Notes: generated by a model from the letters alone, not told the origin. Positions 48,736 to 60,400 are shown, counted from the first letter of the stretch. The stretch is 64,000 bases of DNA from Epiperipatus broadwayi (GCA_028023455.1 JAQFVV010000012.1:11568499-11632498), one strand, 5' to 3'. Translations and numbers: made by a program.

Positions 48736-49754
48736 TTTATTTCTCCACTTCACTGCATGAAATCACGATATATTCATAACAATTGAAACAAAAATATAAT
48801 TTTGCATAAAAAGATAAATAGAGAATTATTTAAGAATTTTAAATATTTTATTGGTATTCTTTTAATTAAATAATTATAATTTTACATTGTTTTATTGGTC
48901 ATAAATCAGTTATCACAATAGTATACTGAATTATATGCTATCAGTTGCCACACATCCTTTGTTTATCAGATTATCATATGCTACCACGTATTTATTATAT
49001 TATTACATGAAGATAAAAGATTATATAAAATTATTTTATTATTTTATTATGGTAATAAAAATATAACAAAAAGAAAAGATATCCAGTAGTATTATTATTA
49101 TTATTTATTATTATTAATTTCAGTGTAGTAGATTATGACATAAAATCTCCCTTCTCATATTTTACTACCATATTTTTAAATTAACTTAGAATAAACTTTA
49201 TGAACCTGAGATTATTTTATTTGAGCTAGATTATTATTAAATAGAAGATTAAGATTTAATTATTAGTTTAGTCTTAGTGAGTAGAAGTTATTAAAGTCGT
49301 AAGAATACTATGAGTTTGTTATTTAAAATAGTAATAAGGGGGAATAGTGTTCTTATGCCATTGAGGTAGTATCCTGTGGGATATTGGCTCAATGTAATCT
49401 ATCTTGTCACCTGTATTTTCACTTCAAGTCTCATGAAAATATTAAATATTTATTTAATTTATTTTTATAAACTGAACCTTATTCGTATTTTAAATTTGAG
49501 CTAGTGAAACATTTTAATTTTAATGCTGAATATTTTATTTATTAATTATTAACTGAGCTAGAACCTGTTTTATTTCATATCATATATTATCTGGAAGTTA
49601 GGATGCACAAGACAAAGTTAGAATATATATATACACACTATGTTCTATGCAATGAGCCACATCACCATCTCATAACCCATCTCATGAGGAAAAGGAAAAT
49701 ATAAATAAAACACCAACTTAACAATATTTTATATAATATGCATGTATAATTAAA

Positions 49755-50420
49755 AATAGAAATAAAACAAACTCCTTCTTTTTAAAACTTGTTTTTTATA
49801 TGACTATTACATGGAAAAAAATATCCAACATTTCGACCATTTTATATAGTTTTTTTCAAGGCACACTAAAATAAAATAATATATATATAACTAATAACAC
49901 ATATTCCATAAAAATAAATAAATAAACAAAAAATTACAAAATATATTTATAACCAAAAATATACCTTATCTCACTCCCCTTTCCTATTACTAACAAACAC
50001 AACTCTTTGTTGGTAATAGGAAAGGGAAGTGAGATAAGGTATATTTTTGGTTATGAATATATTTTGTAATTTTTTGTTTATTTATTTATTTTTATGGAAT
50101 ATGTGTTATTTGTTACATATATTATTTTATTTTATTTTAGTGTGCCTTGAAAAAGACTAACTCTTTGAGTTGTGTTTGTTGGTAATAGGAAAGGGGAGTG
50201 AGATAAGGTATATTTTTGGTTATGAATATATTTTGTAATTTTTTGTTTATTTATTTATTTTTATGGAATATGTGTTATTTGTTATATATATATTATTTTA
50301 TTTTAATGTGTCTTGGAAAAGACTACATAAAATAGTCGAAACATTGGATATTTTTTTCCATGTAATAGTCATATAAAAAACAAGTTTTAAAAAGGAGTTA
50401 GTTTGTTTTATTTTTATTTT
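49755..50420. repeat. Fold-back with internal tandem duplication
   Basis: Left arm about 49755-50003 is inverted relative to two further copies: a partial one at about 50006-50165 and a complete one at about 50170-50420. Landmarks are TAATAGGAAAGGGGAGTGAG and AAGACTA...TAGTCGAAACATTGG. The outer ends read AACAAACTCCTTCTTTTTAA and its complement. So a fold-back element also expanded by tandem copying of its inner half. No ORF. Confidence 0.85.
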
Positions 50421-50754
50421 GGATTTTATAAACTATTTTGAAAAGAAGAACTATGTGCTTGATATATTAAATTATATGTATAATTAACATGAAGATCTTA
50501 CTTCAAACTATGTACTCATCAATTTTTTTAGAGATTTGACAGGAATCTGACAGTTAGCAGAATAAATAGCAATCTGAAATTCTGAAATAGATAAAGAATT
50601 CAAACACTGAACTATAAGTACACAATGTAGAATGAACACTAAGAGGATTATCTCAATTTAGATACTATAAGCTACAAAAACCCAAAATAAAAATAATGCA
50701 AAAATCTTTGCAATTCCCTGCTCCTTTGAGTCTTAGGGAGTAGAAAATACAAAA
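50421..50754. other. No recognised content
   Basis: AT-rich spacer between the fold-back and the integrase-like fragment. Nothing recognised. Confidence 0.35.
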
Positions 50755-50991
50755 CTATGCCTTGTTCCTTTTTTTTTGAGACTCTGAGGCTGATATTATA
50801 GCAGGACTACATGGACTGTACCATGATAAACAATAGGAAATCAGAAAGTGAGTTGGAGCAATACCTGAGATAGAATATACCTCAGAGTTGCATGAATACA
50901 TTGCATTCTCAAGACAATAACAAAACTCTTCATCCATCATCAAAACTGAAAGTACAGCTAAACAAACTCCAACAGTAAAAACCCAATCCAA
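50755..50991 (-). pseudogene. Possible Ty3/Gypsy-type integrase fragment
   Basis: A 78-codon minus-strand frame. Its middle, AMYSCNSEVYSISGIAPTHF, resembles the integrase region xAYNxxVHxxTGxxPxxLxFG that follows the catalytic core in Ty3/Gypsy elements (CNSEVYS for YNSEVHS, SGIAPTHFL for TGxxPxxLx). No DDE residues, zinc finger or flanking LTR is present. The N-terminal half is hydrophobic and not recognised. It is a short leftover at best. Confidence 0.4.
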
Positions 50992-51093
50992 TTACCAAAA
51001 TCATAGATTTTCTATTCAACTCTAAATATAAACTTTTCAAATATACATGAAAAATACTATTTTTCTAACTTATAGTCATCAATACTCTTGTCA

Positions 51094-51455
51094 CATCATC
51101 ATCATCATCAACCATTATCAATCCACTGCAGGATGAAGGTCTCTCCAAGTTTAATCCATCTTCTCCGATCTTTAGCTTCTCTTCTCCACAACACCCCTGC
51201 ACATTTTCTTATTTCATCCATCCATCTCACATGTGGTCTCTTTCTGGGTCTTTTACAATCTCTTGGAATCCAGTTTAAAATTTCAATTGTCCACCTATTA
51301 TCATCTCTTCTAGCAATATGTCCAGTCCATCCAGCCCAACTCCATTTCAATCTTTTAATTTTTTCAATAAGGTCAGTAACACCTGTTTGTTGTCTTACCA
51401 ATACATTGCGTTTTCGATCTCTTCTTGTTACTCCCAACATACATCTCACCAACAC
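51094..51455 (-). pseudogene. 5'-truncated RTE-like LINE, best-preserved 3' end
   Basis: A 115-codon open frame (stop at 51108-51110) encodes the C-terminal tail of an RTE-like LINE. Pieces include GVTRRDRKRNVLVRQQTGV, KRLKWSWAGWTGHIARRDDN, RWTIEILNWIPRDCKRPRKR, PHVRWMDEIRKCAGVLWRRE and WIKLGETFILQWIDNG. The TGA stop runs directly into a TGATGATGATGATG tail (51094-51110), the usual RTE-type 3' end with almost no 3' UTR. An open frame over this length suggests the youngest LINE insertion in the window. The overlapping plus-strand frame at 51088-51462 is a shadow. Confidence 0.85.
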
Positions 51456-51461
51456 GCATTA

Positions 51462-51512
51462 GCCAGCATGTTGAGTTTATTGGCTTTTTACCTCTGAGTT
51501 TAAGATCAAGAA
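51462..51512 (+). repeat. Short segment shared with 15226-15285
   Basis: About 50 bp with GAGTTTATTGG and TACCTCTGAGTTTAAGAT, nearly identical to the segment 140 bp upstream of the long LINE relic. Here it adjoins the 5' truncation point of the LINE tail. It may be LINE-associated or an independent repeat fragment. Confidence 0.6.
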
Positions 51513-52197
51513 TCACCATGGTCTTTCTTCTCAGTGCCTGATAAGGCAGAATGAATGACTATTGTCACATATTTTACAGTAAGCTGGTATTTTTCTGCCA
51601 GCTCATATAGATACATATATATCTATATTATTTAAAAATATATATAAATTTTAAAAGAGAAAAATGTGTATGTATTATTGTTAAAATAAAAAGAAAATTA
51701 TTTTGTTTTTGTATTTTAAAAGTTTTTCTTTCATTTTGAATGAATTGACATTCTATCAGTTAAATTATTTAAAATGGAGATAAGGATAAAATTTTGGAAG
51801 TTTTTTTTATATAAATTTTTTTTTCTTTTGTCTTGCTTTACTTTTATCTTGTTTTAATTCTGGGAAATGAAAGGGTGAAGGGGAAAGAGGTATAGATTTG
51901 TTTTCCTTCTAATTAACTCTATTGTTGAAACTTTAGATAGGGGATATATTTTGTGTTATCTATTGCGCTAGTCAACCTGAAATGTTGCTACAGGATTAAA
52001 ATCAAAATATTACCAAAAAAAGAACATGTATTAAAGGTGTGTAAATACAGTCTTTGAAAGGAATCAAAAACTATAAATTATGGGAGTATCTTTTGTTTTA
52101 TTATTATTGGTATTTTGCTGAAGGTTGTAATTAATCGATTGAGTTTGATTCAGTGCAGATTCAGCTCTAATTTAACTACTGCAAAAGTTAAATATAT
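51513..52197. other. No recognised content
   Basis: AT-rich spacer. It ends in ATATAT (52192-52197), which flanks the LTR-like element. Confidence 0.4.
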
Positions 52198-54382
52198 TGT
52201 AACGATCCAGAGAATAAGTCTTAACATGATCTGCACCACACGGCGCCATCTAGGCATTTGAACCTAGAAAAATTTATAAAGTAGGCAGATACGTAAGTCA
52301 AAACAATTTTTTTTTTTATTATTTATATATTTTGATATCCGGTCATTAGCCCATGTCACTAGCTCAGGGAGTAGCAGAGATTTAATAATATAATATCGTA
52401 TCTAATTATATTTCAATATTAAAAAATAAATAAAATAAGCCACTGCCAGTAATTAACATACAAAAATTTATTTATGCACCTATATATATATATATATAAG
52501 ATTTAACATTATTATTTTAATATGTTTACTTTAACATTTAACATTATTTTTACTTTTATTTTAGATTTTTAATTTACATTTTAAATTTTATACTATTATT
52601 AGTTCGCACAGATTTGTTTAAAATGTTGAGTATAGATCGGTTACATAGATTCCACGGTCAAAAACATTTCAAAATAAACATAAACGATCAAAATACAAAA
52701 TCATTGATACCGTCAATTGCAGAGGGAAATTTATAAGTAACCCAATAGCATTCACCATAAGATGCTTGCATTAACACCAATAACTTAAAAGACCTCCGAA
52801 TAAATACATTTTAGATACTCACTGTAAGGTATCATTATTTATCGAATGTCTATATATTTTGATCAAATATGAAAACCCAAAACATAATTAACCGATAACG
52901 AATCCATGCAAGCGTCTATAAACAACTTAAATTTAATGCATTTTTATTTAGTGTCGAGTATGAATAGACTACATAGATTTGCATTTGAAGATAAAACATT
53001 CTATCCCTATTTAACCTTAGGCTAAAAGTTTGCAGTCAAACTGGCATCAATCCATCTGATACATCGATGTATTCAATGTAATATGAAATACGGCAGCACA
53101 AAAAGTTAAGAGAAGAAATTGCCTCTCATCAGATAGGAATACTACATCTATCTGACAAGAAGAGCAATAAAAAAAAAACTCCATAGAAAGGAACTGCGTT
53201 CTCCATCTTATAATTCCTTCCATAGGCAAACGGAAGTGTGCGGTATATACTAGCGATTCTGCCTGTAGCGAATCTTGTATTACATCTACTAACTACACCA
53301 ATATATCCAATCCATTGACCCAATTCAACAATGACACAAATAACCTAAGATTACCCTCCCCTAATATAACTTTACAAATCTATACAGCCATTCATGCCCG
53401 ACTTAAGTTTAACATTGATATATTTTAATTTATCGGAAAACAGAAATCATAATAAAACTTAAAGAACAAAAAATATAAATGGAAATGATTTAAAATAAAA
53501 ATAAAAAATACATCAAATAATACTATTAATAAAGAATTTAGTTTGGTCAGATAGGATTCTATTGCATTATTTACTAAAAGGTTTTAAAATTTAGAGTTCT
53601 TATTTTTTTTAGTGAATATAAAGTTCTTACAATTTTTAAAATGTCCAACTTTATCCATTGCTTGCCATGAACGTGAATTCCCATGCCATCCTAAAGGGGT
53701 TGATATTCTGTAGGCCGATTTATTTATCCATCTGGAGGTTTTTGCTTTAACTGGTCCTCAATGTAGAAAATGATAGTTCATTTCTCTTTCTTTCTTAGCA
53801 GAACTGAAAAAATTGAAGAGTGCGTCTTTTCAATCCCTTCTCCTTCACCTCCGCACTAACACATATATGTCCTCTCGTAATAACTAATTAATTCTTTTAT
53901 TTTCAAACCTTTCCTTTTATAATAATTCTGTGGATTAACTCAACATTACGTCATGATGGTGAAAACCTTTTCATTGAGGTCCGATTTCCCGATGGATTTC
54001 TTTCATTTGCTAAAAGTTTCTATTGTTTTCCTATCTGACTGTTGTTTATACATTTAAATGCCCAAGGCTAGTTTACATTGACTAATTAAAACAATCATTT
54101 CCATTTTCTGATTACTTAATGTGTTTTCCAAAATTAAAGATATATTTTTATCTCTAAATCTTTTTAAGTTTTTTCTTTTAAAATATTTTTTTTTTATTTT
54201 TAATAAAGTTTTATTTTAATAATAATTTTTTTTATTATTATCTGTGCGATTTTATATATATATGAGTTTAAGATGATTTTTTTAATTTTCAATTTTTAAA
54301 AAAGAAGTTTTTATTTGCGAACTTTTATTCTTTTAATGTTTACTAATAAAAAACAATGTAACGTACATATGTGCCCGTTACA
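52198..54382 (-). mobile_element. Solo-LTR-like element copy 2
   Basis: Inverted partner of 37231-39384, full length and with better ends: TGTAACGATCC at 52198 and GTGCCCGTTACA ending at 54382. It is flanked by ATATAT on both sides (52192-52197 and 54383-54388). The element's promoter sense is minus, with TATAAAAG at the complement of 53914-53921. Two minus frames (53047-53229, 53129-53323) show a segment like GQWIGYIGVVSRC that copy 1 also has (GQWIGYIGVISRC, about 38270). DNA-level similarity alone explains this, and no known protein is recognised. Confidence 0.65.
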
Positions 54383-55937
54383 ATATATAAATATTATTTA
54401 GAAGTGCAAAAAATATGTTGAATGGCTAAGAAATTTTAGAACTCTCCCCTTCTGGAGATGTCTTTGGCAAACACCACCAGGAACTGCCACGGAAATGACA
54501 AGCTAGTAAAGGAATATCTATAGAGCTAGCCAAGGATACAGTATTAACTTGAAATAATGAACAATCCATGACAATCTATGGGATGCAAAAAATTTGTTAC
54601 TATGGAATCAAGAATTATACTGATCAATCATGGTAATTATACTCTTTTTTTAAAAACAATATTTTTTGTATAATCTGTAAACTATATAATAGTGCAATAG
54701 AGTAGTGAAATACCTTTATTAGTTTTAACAATAGAAGAGAATATTTATGGTTTCTTAATTACATTTAATATTAATTCAAAGTGATCAATGTATTTTTTTT
54801 TCAAACCTTTACTTTTCTTTCTGTCTTACTAATAATGTCTGTATTAAGGGAACAATTTATATTAAGTCTAAGAATAAAGTTGTAAAACCAGGAGGTTTTG
54901 GAATTGGGTTTAACATTTGTGAGAGAGTGTTTAAATATGGCTAATAAATGTACTCTTATTAGTAAGCCACCCTTGAGTTCACTTCTTGTTTGTATTCTCA
55001 AGAATTATTAGGAATTTTCAATATATTTGGATTAAGTAATGGTGCATGTTCCTTTGAGAATGTTATGTTAAACCAAAATTAGTATTGTGTAGATTGGGAG
55101 ATGTGTCTAAATAATAATATGAAAGGATGTAAGATGTGAGTAGGGAAAGAAAACATTATAATAATCAGAATTAAAAAAACTATTGAGTATGTGTTTGTTT
55201 AATTTCATCAGTAGTTAAGTATCATATTTTTTTTATAGATTTTTTTATTATTATTACATTTTGAGGTCACCATCCATATATAAATAAATAACCATGAGTG
55301 TTCAGTGAGTTTACAGTCTGGTTCTAGCTAGTGGTGCCCTTGCTCAGTGATTTTAATTTGTAAATTTGGGGGAAAATATAAATAAAATATGTGGAAAATA
55401 TAAATAAAATATGTGTAGTACAAAATGTTGTGGCACAATGGTAATTCTTTAAAATTAATTCTGCATAAAATGCATATTTTTCTTGCTCAGATATGTTATA
55501 TTTGAGATCAAGTTGAGTGGCAATTTTGTAATAATAACCTGCAGTACATGATCATCATCAGGCTATTGGTTATTCATTTGTAATACTACACCACTATAGG
55601 GCTGAGTTATGAGGAGATAGGAAACCATCATCATCATCAAATAAACAAAGTATGAAGTTAAATATAAAAGGAATGAGTATAAGAGATTAACATCAACACT
55701 ATAAATAAGTGTAAGTTTAACAGAATTACATAAAAGTAATAATTATTTATCATCATGAATAATCAACAATAAAAAGAAATCAACAGTCTATCTTGTGATT
55801 GGATTTGAAGTGGGTCTATTATAGACAAGGCTAATTATTTATTTTTTGCCAGCTTGGGCAGATTATTTAAACCATAATTTGGATGCACAAACTTAAGTGC
55901 TAATCCATAAAAATATAACAATAAAAATATTGTGATA
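54383..55937. other. No recognised gene
   Basis: Contains short CATCATC runs at 55550-55640 that look like further RTE/SINE-type 3' tails (55553, 55627), but their bodies are not identifiable. The 66-codon minus frame at 54801-55001 is not recognised. Confidence 0.4.
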
Positions 55938-57900
55938 CTAAAACATGATCATCATCAATGCTTTGGCCACTTAGTGCCATTAATGTAGTGGCCAACTATA
56001 AACTTAATTTTTAATAAATACAAAACTAAATAAAATTTAGTGCATGGACTTTGTAGCAATCCAGGATCATCATTAACTGGATATCCATAAACACTAAATA
56101 TAAACCCTGTTTATATAACAGATCTATGCAGAAATCTAACTCAGGAAGCAATAAATATATACTGTTATTATGATCAAGAGATATAATACGATATGTGTAA
56201 TATTTTAGGATTAAATAAATTCCTGGAATAACTTTACCAATGAAATATCAGTTTGTTAATAACAATAAAATGAAATTAACATTTGCAGAATATGGTTATA
56301 CATATAAATTAAGCCTTCTGATTTTGATTAATTGAAAAAGAAATCCACTATTACCTTGTAATTTACAAATATGTTTCAATAAGTTTACATAAAGCATACT
56401 TATGTATAAGCACACAGATTGCAGTATAATAATTTCTGAACATATTTGAGTTGTCACATAATAATAAAAATTATGATTAACTTTAATATATAATGACCTG
56501 ACATGCATCTATATAAGCATACAGATATGCCAAAACTTATGGGAATTGTCATATAATAATAATAAAAATATAAGTTATGACATTTTATGATGATACATAA
56601 ATAATGACAGTTTTCTCATATATATGTGGGTACCCATGGGAATGTGTGCACATACTGAAATTTATATCACATGATATTTTAATTTGTCAAAATAATACAT
56701 TTATAAATTTTTTATTTGTTTTTACATAAATGCACACATGATATGTGTATAAATAAAAATGTAGATAATATGAATCAAAGTTGTTAATTCATTATTCCTA
56801 ATGGTAAAAAGAATTCTTTTTACTTTTTAAAAAAAAGTAATATTATTCCTTTGACCGTTTTTTATAAACAGTTTTCTTTTTCATTTTTAACAGGTTACTA
56901 TTGATTAATTATGAATATCTTTAAATATACTCCAGCAAGTTCTTTTATTCCCTAATCTAAATAGATTTTTGGAGTTTCCTTTTTTTATTAAAATATACTG
57001 AAAATGCATCTTACTTTTTGTTGAATAAAGTTATTTACTTAAAAAAATTGTATTTTAAAAGAAAATTACAACTGTCATTTTCACTAAAGAAATTAATTAA
57101 AATAATTCACCAACTGCACTTATCTGCATATAGATAAAACAGTATACATATTAATTACTTCTTCAGCAAGTTGATGGACTCTTGATAAGCTGATCTCTTC
57201 TAAAGGCATAGACTGGCTTATTGTCATTTTTAGAAAAGTTATTCCCAGTAACTGTTGGCCTGCAGTGAACTCTCTTCAGTCTCTATGCCTTCTAATATAT
57301 ATATATATAGGCTGTGAATAACATATAAGCTGGACTTTAAACTTACATGTGAATCCCAACTCTACCATTGTTGCACTTGTAGCAGCATCTAAATCCACTA
57401 TTGCTTTCAGTTATATTGTTATGGTAGTAATCATCTTGTTATAATCTGTAAAACTGTAAAAAACTCCCTTCTAATCTTTTTTTTCAACTCTTTATAGTCA
57501 GGATGGGGGGAAAAGTACAGTCATTAAAAGTAAGTTTTCTTTATCTTGATTTCAAAAAGTTAATGACTCTTTTCAATTCACTTTAATCTTTTGAAAAATA
57601 ATTTTGTAGCATTTTTATCAAAATATGTTATACTAGATTTAATTAAAAAAATTTACTAATCAAAATAAATAGTGGAATTTTATAATTATCTTTATATCTA
57701 TTGTAACATAAAAACATGTCTGTTTTAATTTCAAAATCAGAATTAATAAAATATTAATTAGATCTTTTTAAATGTTTAATTTATAATAAAAAAAAATTTT
57801 AAATTCCAATGTAATATAAAAAATATCTACAATTTTTTTTTTCTGTGTTTATTTCTACTTTTCTTTTCAAACCTCCCTCTCTCTCTATATATATATATAT
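55938..57900. repeat. 2-kb direct duplication, copy 2
   Basis: Partner of 42718-44735. Besides the SINE-like end (55947-56185), it keeps on the minus strand an upstream exon-like frame at about 57335-57420. Its translation includes VDLDAATSATMVELGFTCK, after an acceptor-like TTTTTTACAGTTTTACAG and before GTAAGT (ACAT|GTAAGT near 57343). In copy 1 this donor is mutated to GGAAGC and a 2-bp deletion shifts the frame. Confidence 0.85.
57111..57262 (-). pseudogene. Exon-like segment in duplication copy 2
   Basis: Counterpart of 43920-44102. Minus-strand translation contains FLKMTISQSMPLEEISLSRV and HQLAEEVINMYTVLSIC, then a stop caused by a deletion of about 30 bp. The donor is changed from GTGAGT to GTGAAT. 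Its amino-acid changes relative to copy 1 are mostly conservative. Function unknown. Confidence 0.35.
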
Positions 57901-58620
57901 ATGAACACACTACTACATTGTCATTTGCCATAAGACATATAACCATCTCAACATATATATACACTTATTGCTGTTATATAAAACTATTTTATTTTATATT
58001 ATATTCTATGATTTATTTAAATATTAGTAATATTATAGAGGTACACATGCAAACATATAAATATAATTTAAATTCTTCAAAACAGAAGTGTTTTTTATTT
58101 AAGCTCTGTGTGTATATATATATATTACTAGAGAAGATTTTCAATATCTTAAAATACAATATTTATGGCATAAATAATTTTAATCTTATACATCATATTA
58201 TTTATCTATTAAAATTCCATGCTGCATAAAATTTCATTGTTATTTTATCATTGATTTATTATGTGACTTATATTTATAATATACCATAATTTCTTAATTT
58301 CTCTTTTTCAATTATTTTGTTTTTCTGCATAATAATTTAATTTTTTCTCAATAAAAACATGACCTGTTGTTTATTCATGCTTAAGAAGCACAGATTTAAA
58401 GGTTTAACACCTTTTGCTCTTTAATATTGATGTGTGTAATTATCAATAAGAAATCATAGAATAACTTTTGTCTCAACAAAATAAACAAATAGATAAGTAG
58501 GATTGGTAATGTAGCACCTGTACTTACTTTATCTTTTGAGTTACTTATAAATTTATTTAAATTAATGTTGATCAATATTCAGCAATATATTTATATCTTA
58601 ACAAATGCTATTAATTATAT
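57901..58620. other. No recognised content
   Basis: AT-rich. A 103-codon frame at 57918-58229 is rich in Tyr/Ile/Leu, as expected from AT-rich non-coding DNA, and no domain is seen. (CT)n/(TA)n runs lie at 57874-57902. Confidence 0.4.
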
Positions 58621-59095
58621 GTATCATATATGAACATAAGAGAGATTCCTTTTATTCCTGCATAAATACTATATCTTGTATTGGTGAGAAAGTATTCATT
58701 TATTATTAATACTCGCAAAGCATATGCACAATTAGCTTAAAAGGCTGATATTTGAATGTATACAATTGTAAACATATGCTATATAAAATGAATGCTTATT
58801 TACATATGATTAAGTTTCAGTTGGAATGACGTTTAGTAAATTCTAGACAATTTCACCCACGTCATTCATTCATCATATATAGTAATTTAAAGTGACGGTT
58901 CCATCCTCACGCTTTACTTGCCAGTACTTTAGATTTGCTCATATATAAGCATTTGAGTTGTAGGAATAAGAGGGATTCCTTTTATTCCTGCATAAATACT
59001 ATATCTTGTATTGGTGAGAAAGTATTCATTTATTATTAACACTCGCAAAGCGTATGCACAATTAGCTTAAAAGGCTGATATTTGAATGTATTAAA
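58621..59095 (-). repeat. Rep-C satellite-like unit, second locus (tandem dimer)
   Basis: Two partial head-to-tail copies with a 330-bp period: TTTATTCCTG at 58651 and again at 58981. Orientation is opposite to 12808-13112. It keeps the internal inverted motif (GGAATGACG / CGTCATTC, about 58825-58870) but no giant palindrome. The presence of tandem dimers at two distant sites suggests the family moves or arises as tandem arrays. Confidence 0.85.
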
Positions 59096-60300
59096 TAATA
59101 TTATAAATAAGTCTAACAATAAAGTAATCTTAGATGATTGTCCAAATATAGTGTATGCTGAGGATTATAGCAGCAATTTTATATGCCCATTTGTTTACTT
59201 TAGTGAGACAAAACCTATCTATGGCTGCTTATCAATATAAAAGAACAAATGAAAGAAGAGATTAAATTAGTGCTAACAAATAATGTTATGTGTGAAGAAA
59301 AAAATTGCTGGAAAAGTAAAATTAAGAAAGCAGGTTTTATTAAAAATATAAATGGCATATTGAATCAAGGATAAAACAGCATTCAAATTCATGCAGTATG
59401 GAATTTTAATAAATAAATAATGTGATATGCGAGATATAATACTATAAAGTACTGAAAGCCATCTCAAATTATATATAATTACTTGTTTTGAAGAATGATT
59501 ATTATATATTTTACAGAAGATACAAAAATATTAGCTAAAACATTACCATGTAAAATTAATAATAATAAAAATAAAGAAAAGATATTTAAATTTAAGTCAA
59601 TGGACTTGACTACTTTAGAATATCTGAGAAAGAATTCGTAAGTTGTTCTTTTATTTTATTCACTTTTGTCTTTTATTTATTATTGTATTATATTAATTAT
59701 AATATATATTTTGTTAATAAACAAACACTTTAGCTATAAATTTATGTAATATCTTAGGATGATAGTTAAAAAATATACACACATACAAATTTACATCTTT
59801 ATGCAACAACAAAAATTTAATTATGTTATTGAATATAATATATAATGATCAAATATTTTTAAAAAGTAATATTATTTTGTGTATTATTTATAAAGTGCCA
59901 ATAGCACAATGCTTTTTAAAGGTGTTGGGCGAGTTTCTATTCTCTGATTATAATTGCATGATTACAATTGTTTACATGGTTTAAATGAAATATATATCAA
60001 ATCTATTCTATTTTGCATTATCTCAATATTTTCTGAATAATAAAGAAAATATTTTCTGCTTTCTTTTTTATGTTTTTAATTGCATTTAAATTTTGTAATA
60101 TCATTGCTGTTGCTAACATTTTATTTTCATAATATATCTACTTTAAACAATTAATTATTTTAATTTAAACAATTAAAAAATTTAATTAATTTTTTTAAAT
60201 TAAAGAAGATTGTACTTAATTATCTTTTATTAGATTCTAATTTTTTACAGTCTGTGATATTTTAATGCAAAAGATATAATTGTTTGATATTGTAACTGAC
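59096..60300. other. No recognised content
   Basis: AT-rich stretch. A 64-codon minus frame (59273-59467) is not recognised, and nothing supports a gene. Confidence 0.4.
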
Positions 60301-60400
60301 AGAATTGCGCAAGCATGAAAATCATCCGAGAGCAAGCCACATTCTGACGTCACCGACTTAACAGTTTTTTTCTTTTACAGCCCGCTAAGTTCAGGGCAAA
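60301..60400 (+). promoter_or_regulatory. CRE palindrome and strong splice-acceptor-like site
   Basis: A locally CpG-containing patch includes a perfect cAMP-response element TGACGTCA at 60345-60352. About 20 bp later comes TTTTTTTCTTTTACAG, ending near 60380, as good a 3' splice site as any in the window, followed by CCCGCTAAGTTCAGGGC. The frame after it closes within about 40 bp. It could be a regulatory region or the edge of a small exon; evidence is only motif-level. Confidence 0.3.

Larger units (their letters stand above)
44858..49754. other. Mostly unique AT-rich stretch with gene-like signals
   Basis: The longest stretch without recognisable repeats in the window. It has a CCAAT box and a TATA box near 45.8 kb and an AATAAA plus GU-rich site at 48.7 kb (separate entries). 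Frames such as 46045-46260 (71 codons, basic, TTG start) have no recognisable domain. A non-coding transcript or spliced gene with short exons could lie here, but I cannot define it. Confidence 0.35.

Noticed and set aside
51088-51462. 124-codon plus-strand open frame
   Set aside because: It is antisense to the LINE C-terminal frame at 51108-51455, which shows the recognisable motifs and terminus.
37231-54382. The two LTR-like copies as the ends of one 17-kb element
   Set aside because: They are in opposite orientation and the DNA between them contains unrelated repeats; LTRs of one element must be direct repeats.
57918-58229. 103-codon frame rich in Tyr, Ile and Leu with membrane-like stretches
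   Set aside because: The composition is what AT-rich non-coding DNA gives, and no motif, splice site or homologous second copy supports it.
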